This document shows positions 1-5,576 of a stretch of DNA of 8,328 bases, piece by piece (positions within the stretch are counted from its first letter, which is position 1; every line of letters begins with the position of its first letter). Position numbers and translations under genes: made by a program. The notes below the pieces were generated by a model, which was not told where the DNA came from, searched no databases, and saw nothing but the letters and a program-made list of their open reading frames with translations. The stretch comes from Caulobacteraceae bacterium (GTDB lineage Bacteria > Pseudomonadota > Alphaproteobacteria > Caulobacterales > Caulobacteraceae), in the NCBI GenBank assembly GCA_004144935.1, contig SDZP01000142.1, positions 1 to 8,328 on the forward strand, in the 5' to 3' direction.

Positions 1-210
1 CGGCCGGGCGCGGCCGAATGAAAAAGCCCCAATGCGGCCCCAATGCGAGCAATCCACGGCCACACCCGGCCGTCAGTTTGCGTCTGTCGGCTGATCGGCC
101 CCGGTCCGGATCCTGAACAGCCGACAGACGCAAACTGACGGCCGGGTGTGGCCGTGGATTGCTCGCATTGGGGCCGCATTGGGGCTTTTTCATTCGGCCG
201 CGCCCGGCCG
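1..210. repeat. Left-end perfect inverted repeat (93-bp arms, 24-bp loop)
   Basis: Bases 1-93 are the exact reverse complement of bases 118-210, with a 24-base unpaired loop at 94-117. Every position of the arms matches, and the outer limit of the left arm is the first base of the window. A matching structure sits at the other end. Perfect identity, different loop lengths and exact coincidence with both window edges fit a fold-back chimera from DNA amplification, or an assembler walking into the opposite strand, better than a biological repeat. The arm joined to unique sequence (118-210) is probably genomic and 1-93 the copy. Confidence 0.95.
164..185. repeat. Tandem duplication of an 11-bp unit
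   Basis: The unit CGCATTGGGGC occurs twice head to tail (164-174 and 175-185) and is followed by a run of five T. The fold-back copy shows the same unit at 26-47. It lies outside any gene I can support, so it could be a simple slippage duplication or the remnant of a weak rightward terminator. No function is claimed. Confidence 0.8.
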
Positions 211-395
211 CTGCCTCGTTGTGGGGATACCACACCCTGTCTCAAATCGGCCGAGGGGTCGCCGGCGCCGATTGAGTCACCCGCGTTTGCGGTCATAGTG
301 GCCAAGAACGGCGTCCGCATCTGTGGTCGCCGGGGCGTGGGGCCCTCCGCGGCGCCTCCGGGATTAACCTCCCGCGCGGATCACAAGAGGCGGCG
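211..395. other. Intergenic stretch without a recognisable gene
   Basis: Open frames cross this stretch on both strands, for example a leftward one from an ATG at 294-296 that stays open to base 1. They lack a ribosome binding site and give low-complexity Arg/Pro/Gly-rich protein that I do not recognise. What can be seen is local symmetry: TGTGG-N5-CCACA at 220-234 and a longer stem-loop at 241-276. With the genomic arm at 118-210 and the terminator up to 421, the gene-free stretch is over 300 bases. It could hold regulatory sequence or a small RNA, but nothing in the bases shows this. Confidence 0.5.
241..276. repeat. Imperfect stem-loop in the left intergenic region
   Basis: Arms CTC(A)AATCGGC (241-251) and GCCGATTGAG (267-276) pair over 10 bp with one bulged A and a loop of about 15 bases. 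There is no T-run on either strand, so it is not a good intrinsic terminator. It may be an operator, part of an untranslated leader, or chance. Confidence 0.35.
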
Positions 396-421
396 AAGGC
401 GGTCCCGAGGGGCCGCCTTTT
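396..421 (+). terminator. Hairpin plus T-run, probable intrinsic terminator
   Basis: The arms AAGGCGG (396-402) and CCGCCTT (413-419) pair perfectly. The loop can extend the stem by up to three pairs, and four T follow at 418-421 on the plus strand. Read leftwards, the tail is only two T. It lies about 26 bases past the stop of the small membrane gene, so it probably ends that leftward transcript weakly as well as any rightward one. No rightward gene ending here could be identified. Confidence 0.6.
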
Positions 422-446
422 CTGCGTTCGGGCCGGGCCTTGCGCC

Positions 447-611
447 TCAGCCGGTCTTCTTGCCGAGATACTTCATGGCCAGGGTGCCGGCGAAGCCGAT
501 CAGGCAGATGAAGAAGGCGACCTTGGCCATGGCCCCGGCGACGTCGACGACGAAGCCCAGGATGCCCGCGATGATCATGATGACGAACAGAATACCGGCG
601 AGTTTCAGCAT
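447..611 (-). CDS. Small two-helix membrane protein, DUF1328-like
   Basis: The product has 54 residues, starts at the ATG at 611-609 and ends at TGA at 447. It is almost entirely two hydrophobic helices (about residues 4-24 and 29-47) joined by a short turn, with a Lys-rich tail (KYLGKKTG). This size and layout match the DUF1328 (YtjA/UPF0391-type) inner-membrane proteins, whose molecular role is unknown; the family call rests on layout and partial similarity. It lies 49 bases after the katE stop. A perfect EcfG-type promoter (GGAAC-N16-CGTT) ends eight bases before the start codon and there is no Shine-Dalgarno sequence, so the mRNA is probably leaderless or nearly so. A downstream in-frame ATG (codon 12) would remove much of the first helix and is less likely. 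Stress-induced expression is inferred from the promoter. Confidence 0.75.
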   Translation of the reverse strand: MLKLAGILFVIMIIAGILGFVVDVAGAMAKVAFFICLIGFAGTLAMKYLGKKTG

Positions 612-619
612 TCTGCGCT

Positions 620-644
620 AACGGCGGCCGGACGCCGAAGTTCC
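620..644 (-). promoter_or_regulatory. EcfG/SigT-type general stress promoter for the small membrane gene
   Basis: Read leftwards, GGAAC (644-640) is followed after exactly 16 bases by CGTT (623-620), the full consensus of the alphaproteobacterial general stress sigma factor. The -10 element ends only eight bases before the ATG at 611, so initiation is expected at or within a few bases of the start codon. A very similar element precedes katE with the same spacing, which makes chance unlikely. Confidence 0.8.
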
Positions 645-650
645 GGCCGC
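624..650. repeat. 9-bp perfect hairpin between katE and the small gene
   Basis: GCGGCCGGA (624-632) and TCCGGCCGC (642-650) are perfectly complementary around a 9-base loop. The structure begins 11 bases past the katE stop and has no T-run. It could stall or protect the 3' end of katE mRNA. It also overlaps the -35 GGAAC and the spacer of the EcfG promoter, so the two functions share the same bases. Confidence 0.6.
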
Positions 651-660
651 GCGCCAACGA

Positions 661-2760
661 TCAGGCCAGCATGCGCACGCCGGGTTCACGATCCCAGAAG
701 CGTTTGCCGCCGGCGGCGATGAAATCCGCGCCGAGGCCGGTGACGCCCTCGTCCGGCTCCACCCCGGCCTTGTCCAGCAGGGGCTTGGCGGCGTCGGAAG
801 CGCCGATGGCCTTCAGGTGGCCGAAGGCGTCCATGACGAACTGCACGGCCGCCGCCTCCTTCAGCAGCATGGCGCAGCCCGCCTCCGACAGCACCACGGC
901 GATGGCGTCGACCATCACCGACGACGTGCCGGCCAGCTGGCCGTCGGCCGCCAGCAGCGTCCCATCGGACAACTTTGCGCCGCCGATCTTGGGGGCGATG
1001 ATCATCGCCTTGCCGCCGGCCTTGGCGACCGCCTTGGTCAGCGCCGAGACCTCGGCCGCGTCGGAGCCGTCGGCGACCAGGACCCCGACCTTGCGGCCTT
1101 CGAGGGTGTGGAACTCCAGCGGTCCGCTGATGATCCGCAGGGCGGGCGACAGGTCCATGTCGAGCACCGGGGCCGCCGTCGGACTGGCCTTCGGGACCGC
1201 CATGTTGAGGCCATCGGCGACCCGCTTGGCGAGATCCGGGTCGACGTTGACCAGGTTGCCAAGCATGCGGGTGCGGATGGCGGCGATCTCGACCTTGGAC
1301 AGTTCGAACACCAGGGCCGAGGCCAGGTGGGCCTGTTCCGGCGCATCGAGCGATCGGAAGAACAGCCGCGCCTGGCTGTAGTGGTCGGCGAAGCTTTCCG
1401 GGCGGATGCGCAGCTTGTCGCCCTGCTCGCTGGCCTCGCCGCCGGGGAAGGTCTCGAAGCCGGTCACCGGGCATTCACGCGGCCCGCCGATCTCACCGAC
1501 CTGCGACAGGCTGTTGGGCTCGTAGTTGGCCCGGCCCTTGGGCTGGGTCATCTGCATGTGCCCGTCGCGCTGGAAGTTCATCACCGGGCATTTGGGGGCA
1601 TTGATTGGGATCTGGTGGAAGTTGGAGGTGCCCAGACGGCTGTGCTGGGTGTCGAGGTAGCTGAAGAGGCGCCCCTGCAGCAGCGGGTCGTTGGTGAAGT
1701 CGACGCCGGGCACGATGTTGGCCGGGCAGTAGGCCACCTGTTCGGTCTCGGCGAAGAAGTTGTCCGGCCAGCGGTCCAGCACCATGCGGCCGATCGGCCG
1801 GACGGCGAGCAGTTCCTCGGGGATGATCTTGGTCGGGTCGAGGACGTCGAAGGGCAGGCTGTCGGCGAAGGCCTGGTCGAACGCCTGGATGCCCAGTTCC
1901 CACTCGGGGAAGTCGCCCGACTGGATGGCCTCGAACAGGTCGCGGCGGTGGAAGTCCGGGTCGGCCCCGGCGATCTTCACCGCCTCGTCCCAGATGGTCG
2001 ACTGCAGGCCCTGCTTGGGCTTCCAGTGGAACTTGACGAAGGTCGAGACGCCCTTGGCGTTGACCAGCCGGAAGGTGTGGACGCCGAACCCCTGGATGGT
2101 GCGCAGCGAGCGGGGGATGGTGCGGTCAGACATCGCCCACATGATCATGTGGGTCGATTCCGGCATCAGGCTGATGAAGTCCCAGAAGGTGTCATGGGCG
2201 CTGGCCGCCTGGGGGAAGCCGCGGTCGGCCTCCATTTTCACCGAGTGGATCAGGTCGGGGAACTTGATCGAGTCCTGGATGAAGAAGACCGGGATGTTGT
2301 TGCCGACCAGATCCCAGTTGCCTTCCTGGGTGTAGAACTTGACCGCGAAGCCGCGCACGTCGCGCGGCGTGTCGACCGAACCGGCCCCGCCGGCCACGGT
2401 GGAGAAGCGGGTGAAGACCGGCGTCTTCTCGCCGGCCCGCTGGAAGAGGTCGGCCTTGGTGATGTCGCTCAGCGACTCATAGAGCTCGAAGAAGCCGTGC
2501 GCCGCCGAGCCTCGGGCGTGGACGATACGCTCGGGAATGCGCTCATGGTCGAAGTGGAAGATCTTCTCCCGCAGGACGAAGTCTTCCAGCAGCACCGGGC
2601 CGCGGGGGCCGCTTTTCAGCTGGTTCTGGTTGTCGGAAACGCGGATGCCCTGGTTGGTGGTCAGGTGCTCGGCGGTGGTGTGGTCCGCATTCTTGGGCAC
2701 ATGCTGGTGGGTCTCGCCACCGGCGCCGCGGTCGGTCTTGAAGCTCGTGTCGTCGGCCAT
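661..2760 (-). CDS. katE: Large-subunit (clade 2, HPII-type) catalase
   Basis: This 699-residue haem catalase disproportionates hydrogen peroxide to water and oxygen and is expected to be a cytoplasmic homotetramer. The catalytic His81 lies in VHARGSAAHG, Asn154 in LVGNNIPVFF, and the haem-ligand Tyr368 in GRLFSYLDTQ with Arg364 four residues before it. Spacing from His81 matches E. coli HPII exactly (His128, Asn201, Arg411, Tyr415). Residues from about 545 to 699 form the extra flavodoxin/GATase-like C-terminal domain that marks large catalases. Position 345 is Cys where HPII has His392. I chose the ATG at 2760: GGGAG lies 7 bases upstream, and the ATG at 2796 would fall inside the promoter. 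An EcfG-type promoter sits just upstream, between katE and trmH, so expression in general stress or stationary phase is likely. Confidence 0.97.
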   Translation of the reverse strand: MADDTSFKTDRGAGGETHQHVPKNADHTTAEHLTTNQGIRVSDNQNQLKSGPRGPVLLEDFVLREKIFHFDHERIPERIVHARGSAAHGFFELYESLSDITKADLFQRAGEKTPVFTRFSTVAGGAGSVDTPRDVRGFAVKFYTQEGNWDLVGNNIPVFFIQDSIKFPDLIHSVKMEADRGFPQAASAHDTFWDFISLMPESTHMIMWAMSDRTIPRSLRTIQGFGVHTFRLVNAKGVSTFVKFHWKPKQGLQSTIWDEAVKIAGADPDFHRRDLFEAIQSGDFPEWELGIQAFDQAFADSLPFDVLDPTKIIPEELLAVRPIGRMVLDRWPDNFFAETEQVAYCPANIVPGVDFTNDPLLQGRLFSYLDTQHSRLGTSNFHQIPINAPKCPVMNFQRDGHMQMTQPKGRANYEPNSLSQVGEIGGPRECPVTGFETFPGGEASEQGDKLRIRPESFADHYSQARLFFRSLDAPEQAHLASALVFELSKVEIAAIRTRMLGNLVNVDPDLAKRVADGLNMAVPKASPTAAPVLDMDLSPALRIISGPLEFHTLEGRKVGVLVADGSDAAEVSALTKAVAKAGGKAMIIAPKIGGAKLSDGTLLAADGQLAGTSSVMVDAIAVVLSEAGCAMLLKEAAAVQFVMDAFGHLKAIGASDAAKPLLDKAGVEPDEGVTGLGADFIAAGGKRFWDREPGVRMLA

Positions 2761-2767
2761 GGTCAGG

Positions 2768-2774
2768 CTCCCCC
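2768..2774 (-). promoter_or_regulatory. Shine-Dalgarno of katE, decides the start
   Basis: Read leftwards this is GGGGGAG, with 7 bases between its end and the ATG at 2760-2758. The frame is open 12 codons further upstream to an ATG at 2796, but that one overlaps the promoter -10 element and lacks this site. Confidence 0.75.
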
Positions 2775-2794
2775 GGATTTGCTGGTGCCAACCC

Positions 2795-2819
2795 AACAGC
2801 GGGAGCGGACGGTTGTTCC
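2795..2819 (-). promoter_or_regulatory. EcfG/SigT-type general stress promoter of katE
   Basis: Read leftwards, GGAAC (2819-2815) is followed after 16 bases by TGTT (2798-2795), one base from the CGTT consensus. The -35 element begins one base beyond the trmH stop codon. Transcription would start near 2785-2790, giving a leader of about 25-30 bases with the Shine-Dalgarno well placed. A small palindrome, GACGG-N5-CCGTC (2808-2822), overlaps the -35 element. Large catalases are typical general stress targets in this class. Confidence 0.75.
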
Positions 2820-2820
2820 G

Positions 2821-3636
2821 TCAGACCTGCGCCGATCGAAGATGATGCAGGGCGATGCCGACGCTGGTCGCGACATTGAGCGAGTCGAAACCGGCCGCCA
2901 TCGGGATGCTGACGGTCTTGCAGCGAGCCAGCACAGCGTCCGGCAGACCTGGCCCCTCGGCGCCGGCCAGCAGGGCTACGCGGGGCGGGGCGGCGAGGCG
3001 CGAGAGGGCGGTCTCGCCGCCGGGGCTGAGCGCGACCGGTTGCAGATCGGCGGCCTGCAGCAGGTCAATCAGGCTCTCCCCGGCCGCCAGCCAGGCGAAG
3101 GGCGTCTTCAGCACGCCGCCGACCGAGACGCGGACGGCCTTGCGGTAGAGCGGGTCACAGCAGTCGGTGTCGAGGATGACCGCATCGACCCCAAAGGCGG
3201 CTGCGTTGCGGAACAGGCCGCCCATGTTGTCGTGGTTGGCGATGCCGACCAGGGCCAGGACCAGCGCCCGCTCGGGCAGACTGGCCAGCAGGGTTCGCGC
3301 GGACGGCGGATCGCGGCGGCGGCCGATGGCCAGGATGCCCCGGTGCAGATGGAAACCGGCGATGGCGTCGAGCACGGCCTGGTCGGCGAGATAGACGGGC
3401 GTGATGTCCGGGAGTTGGCCGAGGGCGTCGGCCAGCTTCTCCCGCCGCCGGGGATCGATCAGCACCGACACCGCCTCGAACCGGCTCGACCGCGCCAGCA
3501 GGTTCAGAACCACCTCCCCCTCGGCGACAAACAGCCCCTGGCGGCCGACGAGGTCGCGCTCGCGGATGTCGCGGTAGGGCTCGACACGGGGGTCGGCGGG
3601 ATCTGTGATGGTGATCAGGGTCACGGGTGCTTCCAT
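2821..3636 (-). CDS. SpoU/TrmH-family RNA 2'-O-methyltransferase
   Basis: The 271-residue product is a SPOUT-fold enzyme that transfers a methyl group from S-adenosylmethionine to a ribose 2'-OH in rRNA or tRNA. The N-terminal part (about 15-110) resembles the L30e-like substrate-binding domain, and the catalytic domain fills about 125-271. Motif 1 is NHDNMGGLFR (134-143, with Asn134 and Arg143). Motif 2 is LLAGAEGPGL (222-231, Glu227). Motif 3, which makes the trefoil knot, begins IPMAAGFDSLNVA (244-256). The exact target nucleotide cannot be told from sequence. The ATG at 3636 sits two bases after a strong hairpin whose stem contains the GGGAG that would serve as ribosome binding site. A GTG four codons later (3624) is an alternative start and matches the usual short N-terminus just before TLITITDP. 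katE follows after 60 bases but has its own promoter. Confidence 0.9.
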   Translation of the reverse strand: MEAPVTLITITDPADPRVEPYRDIRERDLVGRQGLFVAEGEVVLNLLARSSRFEAVSVLIDPRRREKLADALGQLPDITPVYLADQAVLDAIAGFHLHRGILAIGRRRDPPSARTLLASLPERALVLALVGIANHDNMGGLFRNAAAFGVDAVILDTDCCDPLYRKAVRVSVGGVLKTPFAWLAAGESLIDLLQAADLQPVALSPGGETALSRLAAPPRVALLAGAEGPGLPDAVLARCKTVSIPMAAGFDSLNVATSVGIALHHLRSAQV

Positions 3637-3638
3637 AG

Positions 3639-3668
3639 ACCCTTTCTCCCGCTTGCCGGGAGAAGGGT
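3639..3668. repeat. Strong hairpin between the flavoprotein gene and trmH
   Basis: Bases 3639-3651 and 3657-3668 pair over 12 bp (CTTTCTCCCG against CGGGAGAAGG in the middle) with one bulged T and a 5-base loop CTTGC. It begins four bases past the upstream TAG and ends two bases before the trmH ATG. There is no T-run. It resembles the GC-rich extragenic palindromes of the type CCCTTCTCCCG...CGGGAGAAGG that I recall as frequent in proteobacterial genomes. Likely roles are stabilising or ending the upstream mRNA, or limiting trmH translation. Confidence 0.7.
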
Positions 3669-3672
3669 ACCG

Positions 3673-4620
3673 CTAGGCCGACGTGCCGTAACGCCGCCCC
3701 AGGTCCGCGGTGACCTCTTCAAATTCCCGCACCGTATCGCGGATGATGTCCGCCACCGGCCGCACGCTGTCGATCCGACCGGCCACCTGGCCCGACAGGG
3801 CGATCGACGCCTCCATGTCGCCGCCGAAGTAGAGTTTCAGGGCATCGGCGAACTCGGCCATCACCCCGGCTTCCGGCGATTCCTTTTCATACGCGCTCGT
3901 CTTTTCCGTGCGCAGGGCCCGCAGCGCCGGTCCCGGACCGAAGCGGTTGAGGAAGACGGTGTCCGTCTCCTTGGCCTCGACGATGGCGGTCTTCCAGTTC
4001 TCGTGAACCGGCGACTCGGCGGCCGAGACCATGCGGGTGCCCATCTGCACCCCCTCGGCGCCCAGGGCGAAGGCCGCGGCCATGGTGCGGCCGTCGGTGA
4101 TGCCGCCGGCGGCGATGACCGGCACGTCGACCTTCGAGCAGACCAGCGGCAGCAAGACCATGGTCGCCACGTCGCGCGGATTCTTGAAGCCGCCGCCCTC
4201 CCCGCCCTCGACGATCAGCCCGTCGACCCCGGCCTCGATGGCCTTCAGCGCCGCGCCGAGCGACGGCACAACGTGGAAGACCGTCAACCCGGCCTCTTTC
4301 AGCTGGCCACAGTATTTGGCCGGATCCCCAGCCGAGGTGGAGACGAACTTCACCCCCTGGTCGATGACGAACTGGACGATGCCCGGATCGCGCACGAAGG
4401 CCTGGGCGACGTTCACGCCGAACGGCTTGTCGGTCAGCTGCCGCATCTTGCCGATCTCGGCCCGGACCTCGTCGAGCTGGCCCGAGGACGTCTCGATGAT
4501 GCCCATGGCGCCGGCGTTCGACACCGCGGAGGCCAGCTGGGCCCGGGCGATCCAGCCCATCGGGGCCTGGACGATGGGGTACTGGACGCCGAGCAGCTCG
4601 GTGATGCGGTTCTTGATCAT
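3673..4620 (-). CDS. Nitronate monooxygenase-like FMN flavoprotein
   Basis: The 315-residue protein is a TIM-barrel FMN enzyme of the nitronate monooxygenase / 2-nitropropane dioxygenase family, which oxidises alkyl nitronates; related members include the enoyl reductase FabK. The N-terminal QAPMGW (residues 18-23) and the phosphate-binding AAGGITDGR (170-178) with LGAEGVQMGTR (186-196) are the expected FMN-contact segments. The active-site segment, normally EAGGH, reads EGGGF (141-145), so the usual catalytic His is Phe145. True nitronate oxidation is therefore doubtful and another flavin-dependent role is possible. I chose the ATG at 4620 because AAGGA lies 8 bases upstream; the ATG at 4626 is only 2 bases from it, and the open frame to 5064 runs into the preceding gene. 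It lies 35 bases after the FGE gene and may be the last gene of that operon. Confidence 0.88.
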   Translation of the reverse strand: MIKNRITELLGVQYPIVQAPMGWIARAQLASAVSNAGAMGIIETSSGQLDEVRAEIGKMRQLTDKPFGVNVAQAFVRDPGIVQFVIDQGVKFVSTSAGDPAKYCGQLKEAGLTVFHVVPSLGAALKAIEAGVDGLIVEGGEGGGFKNPRDVATMVLLPLVCSKVDVPVIAAGGITDGRTMAAAFALGAEGVQMGTRMVSAAESPVHENWKTAIVEAKETDTVFLNRFGPGPALRALRTEKTSAYEKESPEAGVMAEFADALKLYFGGDMEASIALSGQVAGRIDSVRPVADIIRDTVREFEEVTADLGRRYGTSA

Positions 4621-4628
4621 GCCCATCT

Positions 4629-4633
4629 TCCTT
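4629..4633 (-). promoter_or_regulatory. Shine-Dalgarno of the flavoprotein gene, decides the start
   Basis: Read leftwards this is AAGGA, 8 bases from the ATG at 4620 and 2 bases from the ATG at 4626. The spacing favours 4620 and the N-terminus MIKNR. Confidence 0.6.
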
Positions 4634-4655
4634 CGTTGGTCCCTGTGTCTCGAGA

Positions 4656-5576
4656 CTATCCGCGTTTCACGGTGCGGAAGCCAAGATGGCTCTGTCCGGC
4701 ATCCGGCGGTCCCGGCTGACGGGCCGCCGGGCGATAGCGGTAGCAGAAGTTGTCGGCGCAGAGGTAGGAGCCGCCCTTGATCAGCCGCGAGCCGTCCCGG
4801 TAGCGGTCGGAGGTCCATTCCCAGACATTGCCGGACATGTCGTAGAGGCCATAGGCGCTGGGGGGAAAACAGCCGACCGGCGCGGCCCGGGCCTTGTAGC
4901 CGTCCTCGCCGGTGTCGATGGCCGGGAACACCCCCTGCCAGGTGTTGGCCTGCGGCTTGCGGCTGTCGAGCGGCGCGTCGCCCCATTCGTACTTTGCGCC
5001 GTCGTGGCCGGCCCGGGCGGCGAACTCCCATTCGGCCTCTGTCGGCAGGTCGCGGCCCTTCCATCTGGCGTAGGCCAGGGCGTCGTCATAGGCGATGTGG
5101 ACGACCGGATAGCGCCCGCGGCCCTTCAGGTCGCTGCCGGGTCCCCGCGGATGCTTCCAGCTGGCCCCGTCGATCACCCGCCACCATTGCCCCGGATTGC
5201 CATCGCCCAGCGCATCGGCCCCGACGAAGACCAGCGAGGACGGCTTGAGCTGCTCCTTCGGCACCCCCGGATAGAGGGCCGGATCAGGATCGCGTTCCGA
5301 GAGGGTGACGTAGCCCGTCGCCTTCACGAACTGCGCGAACTGGGCGTTCGTCACCTCGGTGCGGTCGATGGAGAAGGGACCGACGGTGACGGTGCGCTGT
5401 GGCCCCTCGTCGTCATGCATGGCGCCGGCGCCGAGGGTGAAGGTCCCGCCCTTGAGGGCGACATCGCCGGCCGGCTGGGCCGCACAGACCGGATCGACGG
5501 CGGCGACGGGCTTGGCCTTCGGGCCGCAGGCGGTCAACAGGCCGGCCAGGAGCAGGGCGGCCGCCAGCCGCCTCAA
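4656..5576 (-). CDS. Lipoprotein formylglycine-generating enzyme (SUMF1/FGE) homologue
   Basis: The 306-residue protein has a lipoprotein signal peptide (MRRLAAALLL onward, lipobox LTAC, Cys17) with Gly18-Pro19 after it, so outer-membrane sorting is expected. The rest (about 40-304) is an FGE-sulfatase domain: GGTFTLGAG near the start, FSIDRTEVTNAQF (68-80), RDLPTEAEWEFAARAG (175-190), DMSGNVWEW (246-254) and a C-terminal GGSYLCADNFCYRYR (268-282). Cys273 and Cys278 match the copper-binding, redox-active pair of genuine FGEs (human Cys336 and Cys341), which convert a sulfatase Cys to formylglycine. An exported lipoprotein form suggests action on periplasmic or outer-membrane sulfatases or another secreted target. 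No sulfatase is present in the window. The start is TTG at 5576, supported by the signal peptide, AGGTGG seven bases upstream and a TTGA overlap with the TetR stop. The formylglycine role itself is inferred. Confidence 0.9.
   Translation of the reverse strand: MRRLAAALLLAGLLTACGPKAKPVAAVDPVCAAQPAGDVALKGGTFTLGAGAMHDDEGPQRTVTVGPFSIDRTEVTNAQFAQFVKATGYVTLSERDPDPALYPGVPKEQLKPSSLVFVGADALGDGNPGQWWRVIDGASWKHPRGPGSDLKGRGRYPVVHIAYDDALAYARWKGRDLPTEAEWEFAARAGHDGAKYEWGDAPLDSRKPQANTWQGVFPAIDTGEDGYKARAAPVGCFPPSAYGLYDMSGNVWEWTSDRYRDGSRLIKGGSYLCADNFCYRYRPAARQPGPPDAGQSHLGFRTVKRG

Noticed and set aside
1..296. Leftward open frame from the ATG at 294-296, open to the window edge
   Set aside because: There is no Shine-Dalgarno and the protein is unrecognisable and low-complexity. 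The part beyond base 94 would be translated from the fold-back copy.
148..621. 157-codon open frame on the plus strand
   Set aside because: It crosses the fold-back arm, the terminator and the antisense of the small membrane gene. It is Arg/Pro/Ala-rich with no ribosome binding site.
2761..2796. Upstream ATG start for katE at 2796
   Set aside because: It coincides with the -10 element of the EcfG-type promoter, while the ATG at 2760 has a strong Shine-Dalgarno.
4647..4656. 10-bp perfect palindrome GTCTCGAGAC between the FGE and flavoprotein genes
   Set aside because: It is too short to form a stable hairpin and has no T-run. It may be chance, so no terminator or operator is called.
817..4719. 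1300-codon open frame on the plus strand
   Set aside because: It runs antisense across four well-supported genes (katE, trmH, the flavoprotein and part of the FGE gene). It is a by-product of high-GC codon use; its sequence is low-complexity and matches no family I know.
4621..5064. N-terminal extension of the flavoprotein frame
   Set aside because: This part overlaps the FGE gene in another frame and does not look like protein. Family similarity begins at MIKNRITELLGVQYP, where a ribosome binding site is correctly spaced.
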